The position numbers and the translations under genes were made by a program. Of a stretch of 64,000 nucleotides of DNA, positions 11,994-22,705 are shown one piece after another. Below the pieces are notes generated by a model, which saw nothing but the letters and a program-made list of their open reading frames with translations, had not been told where the DNA came from and made no database searches. The stretch is taken from positions 1 through 64,000 of the forward strand of contig MSJI02000102.1 of assembly GCA_001931905.2 (NCBI GenBank), written 5' to 3'. The first letter of the stretch is position 1. The number at the start of each line of letters is the position of its first letter. This DNA comes from Cladosporium sp. IMV 00045 (Eukaryota; Ascomycota; Dothideomycetes; Cladosporiales; Cladosporiaceae).

Positions 11994-12111
11994 AAAAAAA
12001 AAAAAAAAAAAAGTATCCAACCAAGACCGCCATCGTTACCAATGTACTGTCTGGCCCTTCAACCGCCCCCACTGTAAAATTCTTGACTCTCGCCTCCAGA
12101 GCGACTTGCAA

Positions 12112-14841
12112 TCACTCTTCCTGGTCCGGAGGATTGAAGGAGCGCATTTGTGGAAGATTGTCCGAGCGGAACCTCTTCATAGAGTCGACGGCGACACGAT
12201 GGAAGATGTTCTCATTCATCTCGTTGAGAGCCCAGTTTTGGCCGCTTGACATCGCGGTTGGAGGCCGCTGCTTCTGGTCTCCCACAAGGATAACAGTCTT
12301 GATGGACTCCTTGAACGCAGCAATCGGGGTTGCAAGGTCCGAGGACGAACAAGCTGATGCGTCGTCTATCACAAGATAGTCTGGCGTGAAGAACTGGACG
12401 AGCAGATTATGGTGGCTGTCGTTGCAGGTCGCGAAGATCATTTGTAACTGGTTCTGCAGTAAGAACAAGTTGAGGTTGTACTCCTGGTTGGAAAAGATCT
12501 GACGCTCTTCTCTGTCCTTCCGCTTCTTCTTGAGGTACGCCAGGTATAGTTCTCCCACCCGGGAGGCCTCGTGGTCTTTGGTCTGCGTTAAGATTGATGC
12601 CACAGAAGAACGGACCCGGTTGAAGCCAACCACATCCTGGTTCTTTTCGTGCGCGGCAAAGGTACTTTGCTGGACGAGGCAGTCTTGCATGAGGCGATTC
12701 TCCGGATCATCCTCGTCGCCTGCCCATCCGCGCTTTTTGCCAGACTTAGCTTCGATCTCTGAGCTTGTTTCGTGTTCTTCCTCCGGAGCCGGGCATTTGG
12801 AACCACTTTTGGCATACTGGTCAGTCCAAAGAGCAAAGTTGTGATCTCCAGCGAAGTCTGGATCGCGGGTCTCGCGATAAGACTGGAGTATGGCTTCGAC
12901 AGATTCGGCAGTTGGGCCACAGACTAAGACTCTAAAGCCTTCCGTGACCAGAGCATGAAGTAGTGCAACCAAGCCCCGGGTCTTTGCAGATCCTGGGGGT
13001 CTTGGGCAAGAGCAATACCGCTCTTTGGAGGTACGCAGTCCAGGGCGAAGGCTCTCTGCGCGTCACTCAGGTCGAACCGATCCAATTCTTCGTGGAATCC
13101 ATCTGCTTCCGGCAAGGCAAGTGTGACTTGGTGGCGGAAGGCTTCGGTATCTTTGCCTTTGGGAGCATCAATGCCGAACAGAAGTGAGGCACGAAGACGC
13201 CTCCGTCTCGTGTTGTCATCTTTTGGACGTCCAACACGGAGCTCACCCGCTTTTCGAACATTCTCTCTTGGCCAGAGTTCTCAGGTCGATTTCATAGGTC
13301 CTTTGACCAAAGTTGATGTCCGCGCTGTCGGCTGTGATTGAAGCCATGAACTCGAAAGCCGACGGCTGACCTCCCGGGATGTCCTGGACCGTGTTCATGG
13401 CCTTACCGAAGAATGTATACTCCTTCCCTATAGAGATCTGGATAGGTGTGTTGGGCGGTGAAGCTCCAGAACGCTGTGTTTTGATCTTGACGAGGAAGTA
13501 CCTCGGATGATCAGGGTTTTGGTGGAAAGTCGCTTCAGCCTTGTCCCGATATGTCCTGCGAAGCTTGGAGATGTAGACAAGCTGGTGCTTGCGCTCGATG
13601 GCAAGGCCTGCACGTTGGACGAAGAGATGTTCTTCAACACCTGGATACACCGGAGGAACATCAATTGACGCCCAGGCAGCCGGGTCTTGGGCGTCGCCTT
13701 CGGTCCTCTGCTCATCACTGTCGCGCCATTCGGTGACCATCCAGCGAGGCGGTTCCATGTCCTTAAACGGGAAAGATTTGTCTTGCCAATCGGCTTTGCT
13801 TTGCAAGCGGAAGAACCAGAGGTTGCCCAGCTCTGCAGACAAAGTCATGGCAAGCTCGAAGTAGATGCCGAATCGCCACCAGTCATAATCCTCCGTTTGA
13901 GTTTCGTCGCCAGAGTAGCGAAAGAGGAGGCTGATATTGTCGATGCGACGAACATGAAGCAGACCAAGGAACAGCCTGTCCTCTGTCAAGTCCTCAGGGG
14001 TGTTGATTGCCTTTTCTGCCATGTCATCGAGCTCTTCCTTTGTCACCGTACCGCAGATCTTGAGGGAAGACTCGCGGCCTTCTAGATCGTACCGACCACT
14101 GTCTGCTGTTCCCAAGAGCCGAACATTGACCTGGGTGACCAGGTTGCCAATGCCGCCTGATAGACATCGGGTCGTTCTTTCTCGTACAGGTGTGCGCCTT
14201 CCAACACAGCCTTGCTGTAGCCTGTGCGCACGTCGATTGGCTTGCCGTGCAGACCCAGATGTGGTGCGTTCTTGCGAGAAAGGTTGTTGCCGAAGATGTA
14301 CACGTTGACGGCCCTATTGCGTTGGCCTTCGGGCATGCGAAGGAAGATCTTCATGCGAATGTATGGCATTTGTGTCCCCCATGCCGAACTTGACGAGCAT
14401 GAACGAGTTTTGCAACCCGTGTGCACTTTTCCAAGAGCTGAAGACTCTTGTAGGGAGTGGAGGAAGATCGTCTCGTAGTTTGATCGAAGGAGCCACTGCA
14501 ACTGCTGATTGATACACATTTGCACGAATACCGGAAACGTCGGGATGGCGCTTGAATGGGTATGCAACATCGCGGCCGCGGTGGTTGTCGTGGAGCTGCT
14601 CGTGCGCCCTCTCGTCGATTTCGTACTTGGTGGCAACTTGAAGAACCTTCTCGTAGATTTCGGCTGTCTTTTTGCGACTCGTAGATACGCTCGGCGCATC
14701 TTGAAATCCAGTGACAGCCTCCACCACTTCAGCAAAGGAGGATCCGGGCTGGGTAAGAGCCATTGTGAGCTTTGGATGTTGCTCGATCGCCTCAACCGTT
14801 GTGTTGCTCTCTCCTTGGTTTGTCGTGTCAAGAAAAAGCAT
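12112..14841 (-). pseudogene. Decayed UPF1-like SF1 helicase (AAA_11/AAA_12 type), truncated
   Basis: Minus-strand relic of a superfamily 1 helicase. Conceptual coding runs through at least four frame breaks: an extra base in the C-run at 14376-14380, a missing base near 14150-14157, an extra base in the GA-rich run at 13259-13268, and a missing base near 13000-13004. Each break is bridged by readable protein on both sides: the third joins RTYEIDLRTLAK to ENVRKAGELRVG, and the fourth falls in Walker A, separating DCVPPKSGIALAQ from PPGSAKTRGLVALLHAL. Downstream are the Walker B-like DYLVIDDASA and motif III GDQKQRPPTAM. No motifs IV-VI or second RecA domain follow: the frame stops at 12112, close to the gap. 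The family unwinds RNA or DNA; this copy cannot be functional as read. Sequencing indels are an alternative explanation. Confidence 0.75.
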
Positions 14842-15299
14842 CGCTGTGCTGGTTCATCTCATGGTCATCGCGGGCACAGTGCACCTGACTGCGGACAGGT
14901 ATCCGCTCCCGCACGGGATCAATCGCAGCTCCCGTCGAGCAGCCACGTATCGAGCGTTTGAAGTGAATAGCCCTGACCAACTCCGATCGAGTATTTTCGC
15001 GGCGATATATATCTATTTAGCCTTGAATCGACATCGCTATGGCAGAAGGTTGGTGAGATTATTCGCACTGCTATGGGATGTGAATATTGTCTTTCTCGGT
15101 GATCACATGGTGAAGTGAGGTCAGGAAGTGAGGTCAAAGTTTCCCCGCTTGGGAAGGCGGCCTCTCTTTTACACGCAAATGTCTTCGTACTGTCCCAGAG
15201 TCGCATATTGATGGATTGATGTAGATATGTGGATGTAGCCAGAGTCAGGTATCAACACTACATGTAGCTGTCGGCTCAATGCAGGCGGTGTCATGATAT
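14842..15299. other. Intergenic, no supported gene
   Basis: About 460 bp between the helicase relic and the sugar transporter. No coding frame or RNA gene recognised. It marks the left edge of the catabolic cluster. Confidence 0.5.
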
Positions 15300-17118
15300 T
15301 TATCTGACTTCATCCTTTTTCTCATCGTCATGAATTCTTATCTCCACCTCCGAGTCCATGTTCTTGTCGCTTGGAGGCAACAGATCGGGTTTGAGATCAG
15401 TGAAAGTCGGATACGCCACCTTCCACACACTGTACCATGGTCTCTCAAACAGGCTGCCCATCGATTCGAGCGACCTTCCAGATGTCTCTGGCATGGCGAA
15501 GAAGACGTAGACCAGTGAGATGACACAGATGGGAACGAAAAAGTAGACAAAAGCGCCATACTGATCGGTCGCTGCCAGCAAAGACGGCATGGCGCGGCTG
15601 CATCCAAAGTAGAAAAGCCAGTGGAAGGCGGTGAGAATCGACACGTTCAAAGAACGGATGCGGATAGGGAATATCTCGGATGAAACCAGATACGGGATGG
15701 AGAACCAGCCAACGGACCAGGCGACGGCGTGGATGAATATGGCGACGATGGATACTTTGCTGGCTGCTTGGGTAGAGGGTTTGTTCTCGACTTCTTCCGT
15801 CGTCATGTTGCGGGTAACGGCGAGATATATTCCGATGAAGAGTAGAGTAAGAATCTGCATCGTGATACCGGTCATCAGAGCCCGTCGACGGCCGATGAAG
15901 TCGATCACAAAGATTGCAACGAGAAGTGTGGAGCAGAACTTGACGATCGCGTACAATCCCGTTGTGAGAAAGCGTGTTTCCTCACCAGCGATTCCGAGGT
16001 ATTCCAGGATGGTCGGGCTGTATTGTGTGATGGCGTTCGCACCGGACCATTGAGAGAACAAATGACAGCAGGACATGAGGACGAAACGCCGGCGATTTGT
16101 TACCTCACCAAAAGTCTCCTTGAGTAAGTCCCAGCTATTGGAGCCAGAGACGACCTCAATCTCTTCATTCAATTGACTTTCGATTCCTTGGAACTCCTCT
16201 CTAACGTAGGGATGATCCTCAGGCAGTTTGCGAAGAGCACATAGTTTGTCCAGTGCCTGTGTCCGTTTGTTGACTGATAGCAAGTATCGAGGAGATTCTG
16301 GGGTGAAGAAAGTGCCGATTCCCCAGATTGCTGCTGGCATCAGCTGGAGTGCGGTGGGTAACTGATACTGCAACGCGGTGCCGGCATGGTACTTCGTAAC
16401 GCCATAGTTGAAGAAGAAGCCAAAGACAACACCTAGCTGTTGGCAGGCGGCATATTGAAGGGTCATCAGACCACGAATGGAACGAGGTGATATCTATGAA
16501 TGGTCATCAGTACTCGTCCATCGCTGTGGCTCGGAGGAATGTGGAAGTTCACCTCGCTGATATAGACTGATGGCAGTACCGTTGTGACACCGATACCCAA
16601 GCCAGAAACAAATCTCGACGCATAAAGGCCATCGAGACTCCCGACGCTCCACGCTTGGCCTATGACACCGCCCACTGAATGTGCTTTTTAGTAGAGACCA
16701 CGAAGAGGCCAATTTGGAGTCAATGACATACTGTAGAACAAAGTTCCCAATTGCATAGTCCTGGTCCGCCCAAGCTTCTTCGTGAGCCAGATGCAAGACA
16801 GGCAGCCAAACACAGCTCCAGCTGTGGCCATTGACACGATCCAGCCCTTAGTGTCTGCATAGCGGACTGCCGACATTTCATCCAAGCGGTACATGCGTTT
16901 GAACACATCCATAATCACCGCCGAGGCAATATTACCTACAGACTCAGTCAGCGTCTGCAAACATCCCAAGGAATAATAGACTTACCTTCATCGAATCCTT
17001 TGGCCACGCCGGAGAAACTCCATACCCATGTGCAAAATAACACCCACCAATTGAAGATCTCCTTGGGATCGTTCCGAATTGCATCTCGCGTGATTTGGAT
17101 CATCGAAGGTTTCCCCAT
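15300..17118 (-). CDS. MFS sugar transporter, 550 aa
   Basis: Four exons on the minus strand: 17118-16986, 16935-16732, 16674-16553 and 16493-15300, with short GT-AG introns and closed phases, giving 550 aa. The ATG at 17118 opens MGKPSMIQITRDAIRNDPKE. Sugar-porter landmarks are present: GFDEGNIASAVI in the first transmembrane region, the KKLGRTRTMQLG loop, RFVSGLGIGVTTVLPSVYISE, SPRSIRGLMTLQYAACQQLG, PESPRYLL after helix 6, DFIGRRRALMTG between helices 8 and 9, and the C-terminal PETSGRSLE. The length is typical of fungal hexose/quinate-type permeases (Sugar_tr). The substrate cannot be read from sequence; the neighbouring lactonase and aldolase suggest a sugar, lactone or sugar acid. It diverges from the lactonase gene, sharing a 577-bp promoter region that contains a palindrome and TCGGAC motifs. 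Confidence 0.92.
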
Positions 17119-17245
17119 AATGTGTGAGTAACGGACAACAGAAGTACCAAGACTCCAAGAGAACCAAGCATCTGAGTTGGCGATCTGACCTTGGCTATAA
17201 AAGATGACAGCTCACTAAAGGACTCCAAGATTCACTCGCCGGAGG

Positions 17246-17269
17246 CCCGACATTGTACACAATATCGGG
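17246..17269. promoter_or_regulatory. 24-bp imperfect palindrome, candidate operator
   Basis: CCCGA-C-ATTGT-AC-ACAAT-A-TCGGG: the outer arms CCCGA/TCGGG and inner arms ATTGT/ACAAT are perfect inverted repeats around a two-base centre, with one mismatched pair between them. CCG and CGG triplets at the ends match the half-site preference of Zn2Cys6 dimers. It lies 128 bp upstream of the transporter start. Confidence 0.45.
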
Positions 17270-17418
17270 TCCTCAGTGACAGTGTGCATCAAGCCCTGCT
17301 TCAGACTTCGGGTGAACTCCGACAATCTTGCAGACCGTAGGGACTCCACAAACTATTGCAAAGCTTGACATTTAGTTGTTGTGGAGTGCGGAGCTCTCTC
17401 GATCATACAGAGGTCGGC

Positions 17419-17449
17419 TCGGACTGTGCCCGTGCGGCTGGAGGTCCGA
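17419..17449. promoter_or_regulatory. TCGGAC-N19-GTCCGA inverted repeat
   Basis: TCGGAC at 17419-17424 and its exact reverse complement GTCCGA at 17444-17449, separated by 19 bp. The same hexamer occurs in other promoters of the cluster, and the left arm continues TCGGACTGT as it does at 27055. Proposed as a regulator binding site by inference. Confidence 0.4.
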
Positions 17450-17695
17450 GAGTGAGTAAGACACATTTTCTAAGCTTGAGGTCGGCAGGTCGGCTATTGA
17501 AAAATAACCGAAGACCGCTGCGTACAGTTGTTATTCCGTAGTTGCAGCATGGCAATCAGCATTGACCGGTAATGGAAGCTGCACAGTATTTCACCAGGGC
17601 AGACTGTTCCAACTGCCTTAAGGAGGACTAATGCACAAGGCATCCTCGTGTGTTTGCAGCCAGATCAAACACCGTACGCTGTTGCAATTTCGACC

Positions 17696-18681
17696 ATGAA
17701 TTTCTTCCCACCGCCGCCTGCTATCAAAGCAGAGCTATACGTGCGCATTCCGCATGACCTTAGATGCATCGGATCGGAGACAGAATGGCGCGGCGGATTC
17801 GCTAGACGCTTCCAAGACATCTTCCTGGAAGGCCCAGTGGCTGATGACCTTGGCAATCTATACGTCGTCGACGTGCCCTACGGCAGAATCTTGAAGATCA
17901 GTCCCAACAAGTCTGTTTCTGTCGTAGCCAACTGGGACGGGGAGCCGAATGGTTTGGCTGCCACCCCAGATGGCGATTTGGTCATCGCAGACTACAAGCA
18001 GGTATGGCTGGCATCTGTCGTGATTTGTTTCGGGCGCCTTGGTTGACATTGAAGCAGGGGATATTGCAATTCGACCCCAGCACGGGTGCCGTGAAGCCCA
18101 AAATGACACGACGCCATCTTGAACGATTCAAAGGGCCAAACGACCTCATCATTGATTCCGAAGGCCACGTCTACTTTACCGATCAGGGACAAACTGGGAT
18201 GACCGACCAGAGTGGAAAGGTCTACAGAATTTCGCCAGATGGCAAGCTCGACACATTGGTAGAGAACGGCGTGTCGCCCAATGGACTCGTACTCTCGCTA
18301 GATGAGCGCTTTCTATTCGTTGCAATGACCCGTGCAAATCAGGTCTGGCGATTGCCACTGCATGAGGATGGGACGACCACGAAGGGTGGTATCTTTTTCC
18401 AGTCATTCGGCGCCGCTGGCCCTGATGGCCTTGCTCTTGACGAAGAAGGCTCGCTTTTCATCTGTCATCCAAGTCTCGCTTCGGTTTTTGTGGTGGACTC
18501 AGATGGTGTTCCCAAGGCGAGGATAGCATCAGGGACGAAGGGCGTGAACCTTACGAACTGCTGCTTTGGTGGACCAGAGGGCAAGACTTTATTCATCACC
18601 GATAGTCTCGAGGGGAATGTGCAGTGTGTAGAGTGGCATTGTCGAGGTGCAACTCCCATGCCAAAAGTAAAGAGTGTATAG
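17696..18681 (+). CDS. SMP-30/gluconolactonase-like lactonase, 309 aa
   Basis: Two exons, 17696-18001 and 18058-18681, with a 56-nt intron (GTATGG...GCAG) in phase 0; 309 aa. It is a six-bladed beta-propeller of the SMP-30/gluconolactonase/LRE-like family. Metal-site signatures are visible: the Glu in FLEGPVADDLGNLYVVD, the Asn in FKGPNDLIIDSEGHVYFTD, and the Asp in AAGPDGLALDEEG; repeated GxxYVVD/VYFTD/LFIC blades recur through the protein. Members open sugar or other lactones to the hydroxy acid using a divalent metal. No signal peptide, so probably cytosolic. Next to a sugar transporter and an aldolase it fits the lactone-opening step of an oxidative sugar route. Other members hydrolyse non-sugar lactones, so the substrate is open. 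Confidence 0.88.
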
Positions 18682-18876
18682 AAGAGTGTTCTGTTTGTCA
18701 ATTTCACTCCCTTTTCTTTCGCCACATGAGCAGCCAAGCCGACCTCGGCTGTCACCTTCCAGCCCCCCATCTTGTGCAACGGACTTAGTGACAATTCAAC
18801 TTCATAACCACCGTCGATCGCGGTCTGACCTCATGTCTTTCACGAATATCTGGTCATCTGTTCCATCTCCACAGGA

Positions 18877-21083
18877 ATGGCCGATGAGGCGTCGCATCTG
18901 CCGAGTTGTCAGCGCTGCAAGCTGAGGAAGATACGCTGCGACCATGCTGCGCCCAAATGTTCGGCATGTTTGAAAGCTGCCACGACCTGTGTCATCGTTG
19001 ACCCCATTACACTAAAACAGTATACGCGGGAGTATATCCATGATCTCGAGCGCAAGGAGAAACATCTGAGCGAGAAAGCTCGAAAACGTCTCGGTCCGCG
19101 GCGCACAAGCAATGCTCGAAGCCCGAGAGATCCGCCATCTGCAGAATCGACAACCACGTTCGGTGGGTATGTTGGAGAAAACAGCAGTCTTAAGTTAGTA
19201 TCTAATGTCGAAAACGGCGCTATTATATCGTCTAACGTGTGGTTTAGCCTGCTGCAGTCAGTATTTGCAAATACCGAATGGCGCACTCGACGGCCTCGCG
19301 AAACAGGACCAAGGCCGCAGATACCTGAGCTCGCCATTTCTGCGCATGCTCTTCCATCCGCAGAAGAAGCTGCTGCCTTGTTAGGCAATTAGTGAGTCTT
19401 CATGGCGGTGACTCCCAAAAGCGTTGTGATCAACAAAACTGACTATGCATTTCACCAGTTTCTCGCGATTCCACATCAACCACACATTTCTTGTGCGTGA
19501 AGATGTACTGGAGGTATACAATATGGTGTATGATTCCAACAAGAGCTCGCAAAGCTCCCCCCAGGACCACTTCAGGCTTTTCATGATCTTCGCCATTAGC
19601 GGCGTCACGAGATACCGAGCTGGGCTTTCCAAGGAGCATCCGTTTGGCTATTATCTTGCAGCACTGGCGTATGTCAAGTCGATCTCTCTGATCGGCTCCC
19701 CGGACGCTATCCAGAACTCGCTGTTAATGGCTCGCTTTGGAATGTACCAACACATTGGCACTTCCCTATGGGATATCTCTCAGTTTTGCATGAGGCAATG
19801 TGTTGAGCTTGGCTATCATGCGCCTCCTCGCACGCCTGTCTCGGCAATAGAAGAGCAAAAGCAGCGCCGCATTTTTGTAAGTGTGAAGTCATGAATTCTA
19901 GAGCCCGAAGTGTTTCACTGACTTGTGAATTTTGCTTGGGACACAGTGGGAATGCTACATCCTTGACCGGTACAGCTCTGGGATCCTCGCGCGCCCTTTC
20001 GCCATTGCCGACGAGGATATCTGCGTGGATCTTCCTATACTGGCTGATGACGATGCCCTCAAAGCAGCAAATGTCACTTCGCTGACTGATATAACGAACA
20101 TCGCGCCATCACGACCAACCGAGGTATCAGTTTTCGTATTTTACATCCGTCTGCGCCAAATCAGCTCGCGCATTCACACTGAGTTCTACAACGGGCGTAG
20201 ACCGACTTCTCGTAGCGCTGACAGTACGCCAATGCCATTCACATCTGCAGGCTATGTGCAGATGAAAGTGCATGATTTTCTGGCTGAGTTAGAGACCTGG
20301 AGGCGAACGGCACCTATATTCACTGCACCTCAATCGCTTTACGAACGCCCGGAGTGGTACGACTTCCTGATGGAAAAGGAGCAACTCATCCTGCTAAGAG
20401 GAGCAATGCACACAGCACCTAAACTCAGCAACAACTCACCACCCATGGACTTGTTGGTGCTGTCGCTCCGCTCTGCCATTAGAGCAATCAAGCTCTATTC
20501 CGACATGCTTGAGAAGTCACACATCACGTGGACTCGCAGTTACTTCCAGAATATTTTCACCGCTGGGCTATCAGTATTGTTCTGCCTGAATTTACATCCG
20601 GACTTCGAGCAAGATCCGTCAGCAACTATTGAAGTGGTCCCTTCCGCTACGCTGCAAATTTGCTCTCAAGTGCTGCATTCTTTTGAGAAAGAGATGCCAG
20701 ACGTGCGCAGTTTTGCAATCGTCTTCGATGAGTTGAAAGAACTTGTGGCGAGGAAGCTGCAGAAGCCTGCCGAAAACACCATTAGCCACAAGTCAATACC
20801 AGCAAACCAGCCATCACGAGATTTTGACCCAAGCCGAGCGACAGCGCAGCCCGTACTGGATCAAGAAGGGCTGCAGCATGCAAACGGGACCATGGACCTG
20901 AACGTCCCTATGATGAATTTGTCAACTTCAAATTTCGACGCCCTGTCAACAGATCAATTTGGCCTGGACTGGTCGATCATGACGGAAGAGTTTATGGAAA
21001 ACCTTGAGGCCGGATTGGGAGAGTATGCCTGGGGGTTTGGCGGCGACGATTTGTATTATTTGAACCAGCCAGATATGAGCTGA
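18877..21083 (+). CDS. Zn2Cys6 transcription factor, 689 aa
   Basis: Three exons, 18877-19391, 19459-19876 and 19947-21083, with introns of 67 and 70 nt; phases close to 689 aa. The binuclear cluster sits at residues 11-38: CQRCKLRKIRCDHAAPKCSA plus two more Cys in CLKAATTC, six cysteines in all. A basic coiled stretch follows (YIHDLERKEKHLSEKARKR, about residues 50-70), a likely dimerisation linker. The central region (about 180-480) is helical and resembles the fungal-specific transcription factor middle-homology domain (FRLFMIFAISGVTRYRAG, CMRQCVELGYH, RIFWECYILDRYSSGILARP). The acidic, Asn/Leu-rich C-terminus could be the activation domain. Placed between the lactonase and aldolase, it is a candidate pathway regulator. 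A CAG directly before GA-ATG leaves an upstream exon possible. Confidence 0.88.
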
Positions 21084-21273
21084 CGTATTTTTGACAATCT
21101 GCTGTATGCTATGAATGTTGGTTTGCAATGTTCCATTGACCGCGATCTGAGTTGTGAGTAACACACAGCGAATACTGGCCGACGTCCTAGGACGCCTACT
21201 TTCTTAGACCGGAGAGACTGCTCTCGAGGTGCAATTGATTGTTCATTCTACCGCTAGTTCAGACTTGATTGCA

Positions 21274-22200
21274 TTAGAGAGCGCCAGTCACTCCATTTGT
21301 GACACAACCATTGGCGAGCGATCCATTCTTCAGCTTTTCTTGCAAAGCATTGCCGTTGACGCCATTAATGGGCACTGCGCTCGACTGTCTCGTTGCGCTA
21401 ACCTTCTCATTCAGTGCCGCCATCTCACCAGCTCTCTTCGTCGCGCCACCCAGCAAAAGTGGGCCGTCAGTCGCGGCCATGACCCAGTTAGCACCCATCT
21501 CGCAGAACTTCTGCACGAGATCAAGGCGTGAGTGTAGGCCACCGACACCCACCCACTTACCGACCTTCTGGCAGGCATTGATTGTTCTTTGGTAAGCCTC
21601 GGTCACTCTAGGGTTCTCGTAGTCACCGGGGATACCCATCTCAGCCGTAAGGTCGTTGGTGCCAATGAGCAGGGAGTCGACGCCGTCAATGGCAGCAATC
21701 TCGTCTACCAGCTCGAGTGCCTCCAAAGTCTCGATCATTGGAATGACGAGAGTGGCTTCGTTGACGACGGGGTTAGAGATCTTCGCGGAGATGGAGCGAT
21801 ACTGGAAATGAGGCAGGCCGTTGGTGGAAGAACGATGTCCTTGAGGCTGGAACTTCGCTGCCGCCACAACATCCTTTGCATCTTGCACTGAGCGGATGTG
21901 AGGTACGATCACACCCAGAGCACCGCCGTCGAGAATTCTTGAGACGAAGAAGGAATCCTTGCTTGGCGAGCGGACAATTGGGGCGATGCCAGCGTACAGA
22001 GCTGCAATGCAGATCTGACCAGTCGTGTCGAGATCGAAAGATGAGTGTTCCATGTCGATGAGGATACCGTCGAAGCCAGCGGTCTTCGCCATCATGGGCA
22101 GTTCAACGGAACGGACGAGCTTGACGCTTAGTGTTGATGCGACTTCATTGCGTACCAGCTTTTCGCGGATGGAATTTGGGAGGGTAAGAGGTTGAGACAT
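21274..22200 (-). CDS. HpcH/HpaI family aldolase, 308 aa
   Basis: Intact single exon of 308 aa. It belongs to the HpcH/HpaI aldolase/citrate lyase family, class II enzymes that cleave 2-keto-3-deoxy (4-hydroxy-2-oxo) acids to pyruvate plus an aldehyde. The barrel signatures are GFDGILIDMEHSSFD (about residues 42-56), APIVRSPSKDSFFVSRILDG with the substrate Arg, GVIVPHIRSVQDA, the metal Glu in VIPMIETLEALE, and the metal Asp in SLLIGTNDLTAEMG. The C-terminal 40 residues are a low-complexity tail (NGVNGN, NGSLANG, TNGV). No targeting signal, so cytosolic. In known fungal sugar-acid routes such as L-rhamnose, a lactonase and an HpcH-type aldolase act in one pathway, which is the basis for reading this cluster as sugar-acid catabolism. 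The actual substrate is not determined. Confidence 0.9.
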   Translation of the reverse strand: MSQPLTLPNSIREKLVRNEVASTLSVKLVRSVELPMMAKTAGFDGILIDMEHSSFDLDTTGQICIAALYAGIAPIVRSPSKDSFFVSRILDGGALGVIVPHIRSVQDAKDVVAAAKFQPQGHRSSTNGLPHFQYRSISAKISNPVVNEATLVIPMIETLEALELVDEIAAIDGVDSLLIGTNDLTAEMGIPGDYENPRVTEAYQRTINACQKVGKWVGVGGLHSRLDLVQKFCEMGANWVMAATDGPLLLGGATKRAGEMAALNEKVSATRQSSAVPINGVNGNALQEKLKNGSLANGCVTNGVTGAL

Positions 22201-22485
22201 GATGGAATGTCTGTGAGGATGATCTGATCTATAATGATGTGCTTATGAAGTGGCAGAATTGAGTTGAAACACCGAAGTGTAGTCAATCGAAACAAATTGC
22301 TCTGGTCGGTTGTGAAATGTGGAAATGAGTAGCATTCAACATTGGGGTCGATTTCTTGAGCTCATATACCTTTCACCTTACGATTGTGACTCCATCTTGA
22401 TCGGATAAAATAGGCAGAGAACCGACTCTACGACTAGGGTATTGCACATCCAGGGTTGGTGATAGGCATCGGGGCGAAGTGGTAC

Positions 22486-22503
22486 TCGGACATCGCGTCG
22501 GAC
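22486..22503. promoter_or_regulatory. Tandem TCGGAC motif pair
   Basis: TCGGAC at 22486-22491 and again at 22498-22503 as a direct repeat with a 12-bp period (TCGGACATCGCG then TCGGAC). Same hexamer as in the transporter/lactonase and Dal5-type transporter promoters. Confidence 0.4.
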
Positions 22504-22566
22504 ACTCGCCGCCCTCGGCAAGAAGAGGGTGAAAAGTGTGTTCTACCGGTTAGCGCTCGTGCCCGC

Positions 22567-22574
22567 TTTTATAG
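22567..22574 (+). promoter_or_regulatory. TATA-like element of the second Zn2Cys6 gene
   Basis: TTTTATAG lies 139 bp before the chosen ATG at 22706. It makes the more upstream in-frame ATG at 22613 less likely, because that would leave a very short 5' UTR. Confidence 0.35.
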
Positions 22575-22705
22575 CACGGTGATACCACAAACTTAAATTG
22601 CAAGATGGTCCGATGCCTCCGCACCATCAAATCCCCCACTTGTCCGCACAAAGGGCTTGGGCTGTCAATGGCTCGTGTTGCGTCCGAAAGACATCGACGG
22701 ACCAG

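Larger units (their letters stand above)
17119..17695. promoter_or_regulatory. Shared divergent promoter, transporter and lactonase
   Basis: This 577-bp stretch separates the divergent sugar transporter and lactonase genes and has no coding frame. It is rich in CGG/CCG triplets, the usual half-site of Zn2Cys6 regulators, and holds a 24-bp imperfect palindrome (17246-17269) and a TCGGAC...GTCCGA inverted pair (17419-17449). Co-regulation of the two genes is inferred from the layout. Confidence 0.5.
22201..22705. promoter_or_regulatory. Divergent promoter, aldolase and second regulator
   Basis: 505 bp with no coding frame between the minus-strand aldolase and the plus-strand Zn2Cys6 gene. It contains a tandem TCGGAC pair (22486-22503) and TTTTATAG at 22567-22574, which suits a start of transcription near 22600 for the plus-strand gene. 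Confidence 0.45.

Noticed and set aside
13200..13270. Intron at 13200-13260 to explain the frame change in the helicase relic
   Set aside because: The GGTGAG there has no usable acceptor within a normal distance, and the alternative frame reads as protein straight through the same bases, so a base insertion fits better.
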